From positions 1 through 64,000 of the forward strand of contig JANMQT010000192.1 of NCBI GenBank assembly GCA_031370675.1: 64,000 bases of DNA. The letters are read 5' to 3'. Shown here one piece after another: positions 41,842 through 50,034 of this stretch. Made by a program: the position numbers and the translations under genes. This DNA is from SZAS-18 sp031370675 (GTDB lineage Bacteria; Verrucomicrobiota; Verrucomicrobiia; Chthoniobacterales; SZAS-18). Each line of letters opens with the position of its first letter. Position 1 is the stretch's first letter. The notes under the pieces are model-generated. The model was not told the DNA's origin. It worked only from the letters and a program-made list of their open reading frames with translations, and did not search any database.

Positions 41842-43452
41842 ATGCGTGTCTTTGTCGTCCTGTTTCTGGTCGCCGTGGCGGTGCTGCGTCTCACGATTAT
41901 CAGCCACGACGAGCTGCTGGCGGACGAGGCTTACTATTACATGTGGAGTGAGCGCCTCGATTGGGGCTACTACTCCAAGGGTCCCAGCGTGGCGGCGGCG
42001 ATTCGCGCGAGCACCACGCTCTTTGGCGCTACGGAATTCGGGGTGCGTTTCTGGAGCCCGCTGCTGGGCCTCGGCACCGCGCTGCTGCTGACGTCGCTGG
42101 CGCGCCGGCTCTACGGCAATGCGACCGCGGTGTGGACGGCGATCCTGATCTCGGTGATTCCGATCTTCAACGTCGGTGGCGTGCTGATGACCATCGATCC
42201 GCTTTCGATTTTTTTCTGGGTCGCGGCGATTTTCTGCGTGTGGCTGGCGCTCGAGCGAAGTCCGCGCGGGACGTTGTACTGGGCGCTCGCTGGCCTCGCG
42301 ATCGCGCTGGGTTTTTTGTCCAAGTATACGAATGGGTTGCAACTTGCCTGCGTTGCGCTGGCCCTCCTGTGGGTGCCGCGCTGGCGCGTGGAGCTGCGGC
42401 GCGCCGGATTCTGGACCATGTGTGCGGTGGCCTGTCTGGGCGCGCTGCCACCGATCATTTGGAACGCGAACCACGCCTGGATCACGGTGACGCACCTGCT
42501 CGAGCGCGGTGGGTTTGGCGGGGGTGGTTTCAAGTGGATGGCGTTCGGGGAATTTCTGGGCCTGCAGGCGGTGGTGTACTCGCCGCTGATCTTTGCCGGA
42601 CTGATGATCGCCCTCGGCCACGGCTGGCGGGAAGCGCGCGGGCACAAACCGGGCCGCGCCGAGCGGGCGCGCTTCCTTCTCGCGTTCACCCTGCCCATTC
42701 TGGGTTTTTACGCGCTGCTGGCACTGCGCCGGCCCGGCGAACCGAACTGGACCGCGCTGGCCTATCCCGCCCTCTGCGTCCTCGCCGCCATGCTCTGGCA
42801 AGAGCGCGCGGGCGTCAGCCGGGGCGCCGGCGTTTTCGCGGTGACCGCGCTTCTGCTTGGGCTGGGGATGTCCGTCGTCATTCTCGACACCGATGTCGTG
42901 CGCCAGCTGGGGGTGGAGTGGCCGTACAAGAAGGACACGAGCAGCCGAATCCGCGGTTGGCGGGCGACCGCCGACGCTGTGAGCACTGTCCGCAAACAGG
43001 TTGAGCAGGAGCTGGGGGAAAAGATTTTCCTAATCACAGACAAATACCAGACGGCGGCGGAGCTGAACTTTTACCTGCCGGAAAAGCGCATCGAGCAGCC
43101 GGGCCATCCGCCGGTTTATCTGCCGGAATCGCAGGAGATTCAGAATCAATTTTCATTTTGGGGGCGTTATGACGAATTCACCGAGCCGCCGGCGCCGGCA
43201 GCCGCCAGGCCGGGTTCCGTTCCCACGGCGCCGGCGAATGAGCAGCCCGAGGCGGTGGGCGAGAACCGGTTTCTTGGCCGCAGCGCCCTCTTCATCACCG
43301 ACAGTCCCAACGCAGCCGCGCCACCCTCGACCGTCGAGCAGGGGTTCGAGTCCTGGAAATGCGTGGCGCGTTACGAGATCAGGCGCCGCGGCCTGCCGGT
43401 TCGCACGCTGACATTTTTTGTGCTGTCCCATTATCAGGGCATGTCACTCTAG
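41842..43452 (+). CDS. GT39/ArnT-like membrane glycosyltransferase
   Basis: The 536-residue protein has about ten N-terminal membrane spans and a soluble C-terminal part. The first loop has the acidic DELLADEAYYYMWSERLDWGYYSKGP motif typical of ArnT/PMT enzymes (DEAYY...W). YLPEKRIEQPGHP occurs in the C-terminal domain. It would transfer a sugar from a polyprenyl-phosphate carrier to lipid A, a glycan or a protein outside the inner membrane. The ArnC-like gene 26 bp downstream could make the carrier-linked donor. A Pro/Ala-rich insert lies near residues 447-470. Confidence 0.88.
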   Translation: MRVFVVLFLVAVAVLRLTIISHDELLADEAYYYMWSERLDWGYYSKGPSVAAAIRASTTLFGATEFGVRFWSPLLGLGTALLLTSLARRLYGNATAVWTAILISVIPIFNVGGVLMTIDPLSIFFWVAAIFCVWLALERSPRGTLYWALAGLAIALGFLSKYTNGLQLACVALALLWVPRWRVELRRAGFWTMCAVACLGALPPIIWNANHAWITVTHLLERGGFGGGGFKWMAFGEFLGLQAVVYSPLIFAGLMIALGHGWREARGHKPGRAERARFLLAFTLPILGFYALLALRRPGEPNWTALAYPALCVLAAMLWQERAGVSRGAGVFAVTALLLGLGMSVVILDTDVVRQLGVEWPYKKDTSSRIRGWRATADAVSTVRKQVEQELGEKIFLITDKYQTAAELNFYLPEKRIEQPGHPPVYLPESQEIQNQFSFWGRYDEFTEPPAPAAARPGSVPTAPANEQPEAVGENRFLGRSALFITDSPNAAAPPSTVEQGFESWKCVARYEIRRRGLPVRTLTFFVLSHYQGMSL

Positions 43453-43478
43453 GCTCGGCGCCGAGCGGGCGCGTCCGC

Positions 43479-44189
43479 ATGACTCCCGAGATCTCCATCG
43501 TCGTTCCCCTGTTCAACGAGGAGGACAACGTCCCAATTCTGCAACAGGAGATTGCGACGGCGCTCGCCGGTTGTGATTACGAGCTCATCCTGGTGGACGA
43601 TGGTTCGACCGATTCGACCCGGGACCAGATCCAGCGCGATGAACGCACGCGGATCATTGAGTTCAGGTGGAACACGGGACAGAGCGCGGCGCTCTATGCC
43701 GGCATGAAGGCGGCGCGCGGCGTTTACGTCGGCCTGCTCGACGGCGATTTGCAGAACGATCCCTCGGACCTCCTGCCGCTGCTCGCTGCACTCCAGCGGT
43801 CCAGGATCGATCTCGTGTGCGGTTACCGCGTCTCGCGCCAGGATAGCTGGTCGAAGTGCGCGACCGCGGCCATCGCCAATGCGGTGCGCGGCTGGTTTGT
43901 GGGCGACGGCGTGCGCGACACCGGCTGCACGATCAAGGTGATGCGCCGGGAGTGCGTCGCCGCGCTCATCCCCTTCAAGGGCATGCACCGGTTCATCCCC
44001 GCGCTGGTGAAAGGGGCCGGCTTTACGCTCGCGGAACAGCCCGTGCGCCATCGCGCGCGGCGCTTCGGCGAGAGTAAATACGGCCTGGCCAACCGCGCCT
44101 TCCGCGCCACGGCCGACATGTTCGGCGTCCGCTGGTTTCTGACACGGCGGTTCGAACACCAGCGTGGGTCCGATGGCACCGTGCAATGA
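43479..44189 (+). CDS. ArnC/dolichol-phosphate-mannose-synthase-like GT2
   Basis: The 236-residue protein starts MTPEISIVVPLFNEEDNVP and has LILVDDGSTDSTRD, the DGDLQNDPSDL metal-binding motif, GYRVSRQDSWSK and RFGESKYG, all typical of DPM1/ArnC/GtrB enzymes. These link a sugar from a nucleotide donor to undecaprenyl phosphate on the cytoplasmic face. The C-terminal membrane helices of ArnC are absent, so it may be a soluble DPM1-type version. It completes the PAP2-GT39-GT2 cassette. ATG 43479 was chosen because upstream sequence belongs to the previous gene. Confidence 0.9.
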   Translation: MTPEISIVVPLFNEEDNVPILQQEIATALAGCDYELILVDDGSTDSTRDQIQRDERTRIIEFRWNTGQSAALYAGMKAARGVYVGLLDGDLQNDPSDLLPLLAALQRSRIDLVCGYRVSRQDSWSKCATAAIANAVRGWFVGDGVRDTGCTIKVMRRECVAALIPFKGMHRFIPALVKGAGFTLAEQPVRHRARRFGESKYGLANRAFRATADMFGVRWFLTRRFEHQRGSDGTVQ

Positions 44190-44194
44190 TCTAA

Positions 44195-44278
44195 CCCCAG
44201 ATTTACGCAGATTTTTTTTGGAGAAGAATCTGCCGCGTCCTATCTCTCCAAATCTGTGTTAGCCTGCGCAAATCTGTC
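44195..44278. repeat. Nested inverted-repeat element (CAGATTT family)
   Basis: Outer arms CAGATTTACGCAG (44199-44211) and CTGCGCAAATCTG (44264-44276) pair with one mismatch. Inner arms TTTGGAGA and TCTCCAAA pair perfectly. The element is AT-rich against the GC-rich background and fills the 95-bp gap before the next gene, ending 6 bp before its ATG. It may act as a terminator for the cassette (it holds a run of eight T) or a dispersed repeat. Confidence 0.7.
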
Positions 44279-44284
44279 GTTCCT

Positions 44285-45145
44285 ATGAAATGTTTCGCCT
44301 TCGTGCTCAGTTCGCTATGTGCCGCTTGGGTGATGCGGGCGGATTTTTCGCCGGCATTCATGAATGATGCGTACTGGCTCGACGGGAAGGCGGAATTCAA
44401 CATCTACGAGGGTACCGCCGCGCACTACGGCGCGCCCCAGCCGGCGGAAGTCATCCACGTCCTGGTACGCGAGGACTTCGCCCCGCAGGCCATGGTGAAG
44501 GCTGACCAGTGGGATCGCCCCGGCACCTATCCGGTGCTGAAGCTGAATCAAATCCTGCGCGTACGGACGGGCGTGTACGTGTATCAACAGATGCACAGCT
44601 CTTTTTGGACACCCGAAAACGCGCGGCACATCAAGTGGTCGCTCACCAGCAACGATTCGTGCGGGAACACCTTCAAGGTCGCGACCCGCCCGCGGGACCA
44701 GGGCGACTCGTGGACTTATCGTTTCGACACTTACTGGGAGGGGCAGGTCAGCGGCACGGTCGAGGTGCCGAGCCCGGCAGGCGGGATTTTTTACGACGAG
44801 TTGCCGGCGCGCGTGCGCAGCATCGATTTCACCAGGGCGACGGACAGCTTCACGGTGCCGCTGGCCCCGACCGCCATCACGGCCAAGCGCGGAGACTTCC
44901 CGTTTGTGCCGGCGAAGATTTCGTATCGCAAGGAAGGCGCGACCATTGTCGTGGATGTCGATCAGCCAAAGGGGCGCGACACCTTCGTGCTCGATGCCGT
45001 GTTTCCGCACCGTTTGCGCGAGTGGCGGGCGCCTGACGGCGGCGTGCTGAAATTGAAGCACAGCCTCAAGTTGCCGTATTGGGAGTACAACCATCCGGGC
45101 GATTTGGAACGCGCGCTCGCGGATCCGGCTTTGAAATTGCCGTGA
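44285..45145 (+). CDS. Secreted protein of unknown function
   Basis: The 286-residue protein begins with a signal peptide (KCFAFVLSSLCAAWVMRA). The body is beta-rich, with AEFNIYEGTAAHYGAP, YVYQQMHSSFWTPENARHIKWSLTSNDSCGNTFK and TYRFDTYWEGQVSG. I do not recognise the family. It is presumably periplasmic or outer-membrane associated. It begins just after the structured repeat and lies 24 bp before purE on the same strand, though no functional link to purines is suggested. Confidence 0.75.
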   Translation: MKCFAFVLSSLCAAWVMRADFSPAFMNDAYWLDGKAEFNIYEGTAAHYGAPQPAEVIHVLVREDFAPQAMVKADQWDRPGTYPVLKLNQILRVRTGVYVYQQMHSSFWTPENARHIKWSLTSNDSCGNTFKVATRPRDQGDSWTYRFDTYWEGQVSGTVEVPSPAGGIFYDELPARVRSIDFTRATDSFTVPLAPTAITAKRGDFPFVPAKISYRKEGATIVVDVDQPKGRDTFVLDAVFPHRLREWRAPDGGVLKLKHSLKLPYWEYNHPGDLERALADPALKLP

Positions 45146-45169
45146 GTTCGAGAAGCTTGGCTCCGCCTG

Positions 45170-45649
45170 ATGCGCACCAAAATCAAACCTGTCATTGGCC
45201 TGATCATGGGCAGCGCGTCCGACTGGCCGACGCTCGAGCCCGGCGCGCAGATCCTGAGGGAATTCGGCGTGGCCTTTGAGCACCGGATCGTCAGCGCGCA
45301 CCGGACCCCCAAGCTGCTTTACGATTATGCGACGTCCGCCCGAAAGCGCGGCTTGAAATGCATCATCGCCGCGGCCGGCGGCGCCGCGCACCTGCCGGGC
45401 ATGACGGCGGCACTCACCCCGTTGCCCGTGCTCGGCGTGCCGGTGCGCTCGAAGTCGCTCGACGGTCTCGACGCACTGCTCTCGATGGCACAAATGCCGG
45501 CCGGCGTCCCGGTGGCGACGTTTCGCGTTGGGGCCGACGGGGCGGTCGATGCCGCCCACTTTGCGATCCGGCTGCTCGCGCTGCACGACGCGAAGTTGCG
45601 CACCCGATGCGTGGCGGCGGGGCGACCGGAAAAACGTTCACCCGCATGA
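45170..45649 (+). CDS. purE: N5-carboxyaminoimidazole ribonucleotide mutase (class I PurE)
   Basis: The 159-residue protein matches PurE: IGLIMGSASDWPTL, the signature EHRIVSAHRTPKLLYDYA and IIAAAGGAAHLPGMTAALTPLPVLGVPV. It converts N5-CAIR to CAIR in de novo purine synthesis, using the product of PurK, encoded by the next gene with a 4-bp ATGA overlap. Presence of PurK shows it is the class I type. The length is typical. Confidence 0.97.
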   Translation: MRTKIKPVIGLIMGSASDWPTLEPGAQILREFGVAFEHRIVSAHRTPKLLYDYATSARKRGLKCIIAAAGGAAHLPGMTAALTPLPVLGVPVRSKSLDGLDALLSMAQMPAGVPVATFRVGADGAVDAAHFAIRLLALHDAKLRTRCVAAGRPEKRSPA

Positions 45650-46812
45650 TTCCATCCGGCTCCACCATTGGGTTGCTTGGCGGCGGGCAGCTCGCCCGGA
45701 TGACCGCGCTGGCCGCGCGTCCGCTGGGTTACCGCGTGCACCTGTTCGACCCGCATCCCGAGCCGCCGGCGGGCGTGGTCTGCGAGCGCGTGTTTCGGGC
45801 CCCGTTTGACGACACGACGGCGCTGGAGGAATTCGCGCGATCGGTCGATGTCGCGACCCTGGAGTTCGAAAACATCCCGGTCGAGGCGCTTGAGCGAATC
45901 GAACGCCACGCACCGGTGCGGCCGCGCGGCGCGGTGCTGCACGTCACGCAGCATCGCGAGCGGGAGAAGATCTTCCTGCGCGACCACGGCTTCCCGTGCG
46001 CGCCGTTTCGCGTGGTGAATTCGCCGGCCGAACTGACGGCGGCGCTGGCCGAGATTGGACCGCGCGCGGTGCTGAAGACCGCGGAGTTTGGATACGACGG
46101 CAAGGGCCAGCGCAAGATCGACCCGGGCGAGGAGGCACTGGCTGCCTGGCACGACTGGGCCGGAGTGGGCGATGATTCCAAGCATCGGCGCGGCGTGCTC
46201 GAGGCGTGGATCGACTTCGAGGCAGAGCTGTCGGTCATCTGCGCACGGCGGCCGGGCGGCGAGATCGTGACGTTTCCCGTCGCCGAGAATCAGCACGAGG
46301 ACCACATTCTCGCGGTCTCCATCGCGCCCGGCCGCTTCCCGCCGGAAGTGCATCGCGAAGCCGAGGCGCTGGCCCGATCGATTGCGGAGACGCTGCAAGT
46401 TGAGGGGCTGCTCGCAGTGGAGTTGTTTCTCACGAAAACGGGTGCGCTGCTCGTGAACGAACTCGCGCCGCGTCCACACAATTCCGGACATTTCACGATC
46501 GATGCCTGCGTCACGAGCCAATTCGAGCAGCACGCGCGTGCCGTCTGCGATGTGCCGCTGGGCGACCCGCGACAACATTCGCCGGCGGTCATGATCAATC
46601 TGCTCGGTGAATTGTGGCCCGGGCCGGAACGCGCGCCGGACTGGTCGCCGATCCTGCGCGAGCCGTCCGCCAAACTTCATCTCTACGGCAAACGCACCGC
46701 GAAACCCGGTCGGAAGATGGGTCACGCGACGTTCCTCGCGGAAACGATTGGCGCTGCGCTCGAGCTGGCCACGGCCGCACGCGCCGCATTCCACCCGGGC
46801 GCGACTGCCTAG
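45646..46812 (+). CDS. purK: N5-carboxyaminoimidazole ribonucleotide synthase (PurK)
   Basis: The 388-residue ATP-grasp enzyme makes N5-CAIR from AIR, ATP and bicarbonate. IGLLGGGQLARM, TLEFENIPVEALERI, LKTAEFGYDGKGQ, the ATP-grasp block VEGLLAVELFLTKTGALLVNELAPRPHNSGHFTIDAC and HLYGKR are all present. ATG 45646 overlaps the purE stop. It ends with a 4-bp overlap with the convergent hydrolase gene. The enzyme works with PurE in the cytoplasm. Confidence 0.97.
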   Translation: MIPSGSTIGLLGGGQLARMTALAARPLGYRVHLFDPHPEPPAGVVCERVFRAPFDDTTALEEFARSVDVATLEFENIPVEALERIERHAPVRPRGAVLHVTQHREREKIFLRDHGFPCAPFRVVNSPAELTAALAEIGPRAVLKTAEFGYDGKGQRKIDPGEEALAAWHDWAGVGDDSKHRRGVLEAWIDFEAELSVICARRPGGEIVTFPVAENQHEDHILAVSIAPGRFPPEVHREAEALARSIAETLQVEGLLAVELFLTKTGALLVNELAPRPHNSGHFTIDACVTSQFEQHARAVCDVPLGDPRQHSPAVMINLLGELWPGPERAPDWSPILREPSAKLHLYGKRTAKPGRKMGHATFLAETIGAALELATAARAAFHPGATA

Positions 46813-47453
46813 GTGGAATTGCCAAAGCGGCCTTCCCGCAAAAATCGGGCCGTCAGTGCGCTCGCCTGGCGCGAGAGCACGAGTCCGGAGTGGTAGGTGG
46901 GGATCGCAATGTGGGCGTGTGCGCCGGGCAGACGCGTTTCGTCGAGCGCGACGACCCCGTCATTTGGCCCGTGCAAGGCGCCGAAGATTCTGCCGATGCC
47001 GAAGGGGCGTGTCCCGGCGATGACCCCGATCTCGGTGGGCGATTCCCAATGGCAGTTCGTGCCGTGGTGGACGAGCGGGCCCATCGTGCGGCCGAGGGTC
47101 CATTGGGTGGCCGGCCGCGACGCGAGCCATTGGGCGGTGCGGCCGGCGCGGAACGGAGTCCCCAGCGCGACCACGCGCCCGACGTGCGCGGGATCGATGA
47201 AGTGATGCACCGCGCGCCAGGCGATGAGCCCGCCGAGGCTGTGCGCCACGATGTGGCAGCGCGGGACGCCAAGCCGCGCCAGCCAGGCGGCGAGTTGTCC
47301 GGCGCTGGAGTCGAGATCCCCGCGCACGGAGGCGTAGCGGAAAATGCTCGGCGCGAATCCCGCCAGGCGGAGCCGCGCGGCCAGCGGGAGCAATTCCACG
47401 CCGGTCATCCAGATGCCGTGGACGAGGACCACGGGCGATGCTGCATCTCCCAT
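46809..47453 (-). CDS. Alpha/beta-hydrolase, lipase-like
   Basis: The 214-residue protein shows VVLVHGIWMTG (oxyanion HG), the nucleophile elbow HIVAHSLGGLIAW (GxSxG-like, AHSLGG) and a probable catalytic His in TYHSGLVLS; an Asp in GPNDGVV likely completes the triad. This resembles PGAP1/lipase-EstA-type hydrolases. There is no signal peptide, so it is probably cytoplasmic. The substrate is unknown, likely an ester. It lies 58 bp after the DUF4112 gene and is convergent with purK. Confidence 0.82.
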   Translation of the reverse strand: MGDAASPVVLVHGIWMTGVELLPLAARLRLAGFAPSIFRYASVRGDLDSSAGQLAAWLARLGVPRCHIVAHSLGGLIAWRAVHHFIDPAHVGRVVALGTPFRAGRTAQWLASRPATQWTLGRTMGPLVHHGTNCHWESPTEIGVIAGTRPFGIGRIFGALHGPNDGVVALDETRLPGAHAHIAIPTYHSGLVLSRQASALTARFLREGRFGNST

Positions 47454-47511
47454 GCGTGGAATTTCGCGGTTCCGGCCCTTCGACGCAACGCCGCTTGCGC
47501 GCGAATTTGGA

Positions 47512-48057
47512 TCAGCCGAACAGGTGCCCGAGCAACCGGTAAACGAGCGCGGCAGTCAGAAAGAAAGCCGCCAGCGGGATGAGGATGGCCCCCGCGATCA
47601 GCGACCAGACGAAAATCTTGTCGCCGAGGGTCGACGGTCGCGGCACGGCGGGATCGCCCGCGTGCTTGAGCAACAGCGCGTGATTGCGGGCAAAGGATTT
47701 GAACCAAAAGGAAAACGCATCGCCCACGACCGGAAGCAACGTGACGCCGGAATCAATCAGGATGTTGAGCGCCATGCGTGCAAGAACGATTTTCGGCACG
47801 CCGCATTGGGCGCCGCGGAAGATGGTGAAGGCGCTGAGCGCGCCGGTGGCCCCTCCGCCAACGCCGGGGATGAGCCCGATGAGGGGGTCGAGACCGAACC
47901 GGCGCTTGGTGCCAGGCACACGAAAGAAGTCATCCATGACCCATGCGAGAACCGCGAGCCACTGATCCATCCTGCGATCGGACGCGGCTGGAGTCGCGCT
48001 GGATTTGCTTTCCGGCGGGAGTACCTCGACTTCGATGGTCTGGGCGGTGGATTTCAT
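47512..48057 (-). CDS. DUF4112 membrane protein
   Basis: From ATG 48057 this is a 181-residue protein. RFGLDPLIGLIPGVGGGATGALSAFTIF is the DUF4112 hallmark, followed by a second hydrophobic region (LIDSGVTLLPVVGDAFSFWFKS) and a C-terminal membrane span. The function of the family is not known. The longer in-frame start at 48189 would run through the adjacent inverted repeat and is unlikely. Confidence 0.85.
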   Translation of the reverse strand: MKSTAQTIEVEVLPPESKSSATPAASDRRMDQWLAVLAWVMDDFFRVPGTKRRFGLDPLIGLIPGVGGGATGALSAFTIFRGAQCGVPKIVLARMALNILIDSGVTLLPVVGDAFSFWFKSFARNHALLLKHAGDPAVPRPSTLGDKIFVWSLIAGAILIPLAAFFLTAALVYRLLGHLFG

Positions 48058-48113
48058 GGTCAGGCGCACCGATTCAGACGGCGGGGGCGCCGAATCGTTC
48101 AACGGAATGACAC

Positions 48114-48240
48114 AAGGTAGGGACGACCGTCCCTGGTCGTCCCAAACAATGCGCGCATGATCGAAACCACGGTTCGCGCGCCTTGCCAAGATGATCCGTC
48201 TCGCCAGTTTGGGACGACCGAGGACGGTCGTCCCTACCTT
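48114..48240. repeat. Inverted repeat of GGGACGACC arms between rho and the DUF4112 gene
   Basis: Two 34-bp arms (48114-48147 and 48207-48240) are complementary at 32 positions and are 59 bp apart. Each arm is itself nearly palindromic (GGGACGACC...GGTCGTCCC) and can form its own hairpin. The right arm ends 7 bp after the rho stop, so it could end rho transcription. Similar GACGACC palindromes are common between genes in this phylum. Confidence 0.8.
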
Positions 48241-48247
48241 TCACCGC

Positions 48248-49939
48248 CTACCCCGGGATGCTCGCGAGCATCTGGGCGTTGGTTGGGTACTTCTTCATGA
48301 AGCTGAGCAGCCGCTCAATCGCCTCGATCGGCTTGTAGCCTGCGAGGCCGCGGCGGATCGTGTTGATCTTCTCCAGCTCCCACTCAGCGAGCAGCAACTC
48401 CTCGCGGCGGGTGCCGGATTGGAAGATGTCCACCGCCGGATAGATGCGCTGGTCGCTGATCTTGCGGTCGAGCACGAGCTCCATGTTGCCGGTGCCCTTG
48501 AACTCCTGGAAGATGACGTCGTCCATGCGGCTGCCCGTCTCGATCAGCGCGGTCGCCATGATGGTGAGCGAGCCGGCTTCCTCGGTGTTGCGCGCCGCGG
48601 CGAAAATCTTGCGCGGGATTTCCATCGCGCGGGCGTCGATGCCGCCCGACATGGTGCGGCCGCCGGTCTGCACGTTGTTAAACGCGCGGCCGACGCGGGT
48701 GATCGAGTCGAGCAGGATGAACACGTCCTTGCCGATTTCCACGAGCCGCTTGGCGCGTTCCATCGCGAGCGAGGCGATCTTGGTGTGGCTCTTGAGGTCA
48801 CTGTCATTCGAGCTGGCCATCAACTCGGCGGTCGGCACGGTGCGCTTCAACTCGGTGACTTCCTCGGGCCGCTCGTCGACGAGCAGGATGATGAGGTGAA
48901 TCTCCGGGTGATTTTTCACCACGGCCTCGCCGATATGCTGGAGGAGGGTGGTCTTGCCCGTGCGGGGCGGCGCGACCAGCAGGCCGCGCTGGCCTTTGCC
49001 GATCGGCGTCATGAGATCCATGATGCGCGTCGTGTAGCGATCGGGCACCGTCTCGAGCTTGATGCGCTTCTTCGGATTCACGACGGTGAGTTCCTCGAAG
49101 ATGGGCGCGACGCGCTGCTTCTCGGGATCCTCGCCGTGGATGGACGTGAGCTTGTACATCTGCGGCCCGCGGTTGCTGCGGCGGGTTTCGCACTTGATCA
49201 TCATGCCGTCGCGCAGGTTGAAGCGCCGGCACACCTCGGGCGTGACAAAGGTATCGAGCGGATGCTGTGCAAACTGGCGCTTGGCCTCGCGCAGGAAGCC
49301 GAAACCCTTGCCGGAAAGCTCGAGAATGCCCTCGCTGTATTCAATGGGCTGGTTCGGGTCGCGCTCAAACACCTGCGCGCCGCCGCCCTGGGGTTCGCCC
49401 CGGTCCGGGCGGTCGTTCCGATCGTTGCGATCATTCCGGTCGCGTTGTCCGCCACCTTGAAATTGCGGCTCTCGCTGCCCGCCGCCCTGAAATTGCGGAT
49501 GGTTGCGCTGATTGTCGGCGCCATTGCCGCCACCCGGCTGACCGCCGCCCTGCTGCGGACCGCGGTCGCGGAAGCGCTCGCGGAAGCGGAATTTGTCGAA
49601 GCGACGCTGATAATTGCCCTGCTGGTGCGGCTGCCCGCCGCCGCCCTCTTGGCGCGCTGGCTCGTTTTGGCCGGGCCTCCAGCCTTCCGGCGTGGGTGCC
49701 GGCTGCGCCTGCGGCGCGTGCTCGCTCGGCGCCGGACGGGCCAGTTCGATTGCAGTCGGAGCTTCGCTTGAGGGCATCGGCTCGGTCGCGTTGTCGGCTT
49801 TCGGTCGGCGCGCGCGTTTCGGCTTGGCGCCTTCGTCGGCCTTCGCGGCCTCGATCTCGGCCTTGGTGCGGCGCTTGCGGACGGGTTTGTCCGCGGTCGT
49901 GGCTTCGCCGGGTGCTTTGGATTCAGTGGGTTCGATCAT
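48248..49939 (-). CDS. rho: Transcription termination factor Rho with long disordered N-terminal region
   Basis: The 563-residue protein carries the whole Rho core after residue 205. EGILELSGKGFGFLR begins the RNA-binding domain, VAPPRTGKTTLLQHI is the P-loop, LLVDERPEEVTE is Walker B, and SGGIDARAMEIPRKIFAAARN covers the Q/R-loop region. E. coli Rho has 419 residues; the extra part is N-terminal. It is Lys/Arg/Glu-rich (about 1-60), then Pro/Gln-rich, then Gly/Gln/Asn/Arg/Asp-rich (about 90-190) with the repeats FQGGGQRE, FQGGGQRD and NDRNDRND. The hexameric helicase ends Rho-dependent transcripts. It lies 95 bp after yebC on the same strand. Confidence 0.96.
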   Translation of the reverse strand: MIEPTESKAPGEATTADKPVRKRRTKAEIEAAKADEGAKPKRARRPKADNATEPMPSSEAPTAIELARPAPSEHAPQAQPAPTPEGWRPGQNEPARQEGGGGQPHQQGNYQRRFDKFRFRERFRDRGPQQGGGQPGGGNGADNQRNHPQFQGGGQREPQFQGGGQRDRNDRNDRNDRPDRGEPQGGGAQVFERDPNQPIEYSEGILELSGKGFGFLREAKRQFAQHPLDTFVTPEVCRRFNLRDGMMIKCETRRSNRGPQMYKLTSIHGEDPEKQRVAPIFEELTVVNPKKRIKLETVPDRYTTRIMDLMTPIGKGQRGLLVAPPRTGKTTLLQHIGEAVVKNHPEIHLIILLVDERPEEVTELKRTVPTAELMASSNDSDLKSHTKIASLAMERAKRLVEIGKDVFILLDSITRVGRAFNNVQTGGRTMSGGIDARAMEIPRKIFAAARNTEEAGSLTIMATALIETGSRMDDVIFQEFKGTGNMELVLDRKISDQRIYPAVDIFQSGTRREELLLAEWELEKINTIRRGLAGYKPIEAIERLLSFMKKYPTNAQMLASIPG

Positions 49940-50034
49940 GGGGTGAGAGCAGAAATGGTTGAGAGGTGGCCGACGCGGGGTTTGGCGCCGGGTGTCGCGG
50001 GAAAACTGGGATATTTTTTGGGGAGAGGGCCGGT

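Noticed and set aside
49390..49510. Repeats inside rho as a CRISPR array or intergenic repeat
   Set aside because: They are in frame, encode Gly/Gln/Asp/Arg repeats, and have no regular spacers.
48191..49771. 526-codon plus-strand open frame opposite rho
   Set aside because: It is antisense to the Rho core in a GC-rich region, where long empty frames are expected; its translation is Leu/Ala/Arg/His-rich without any domain, whereas the minus strand has unmistakable Rho motifs.
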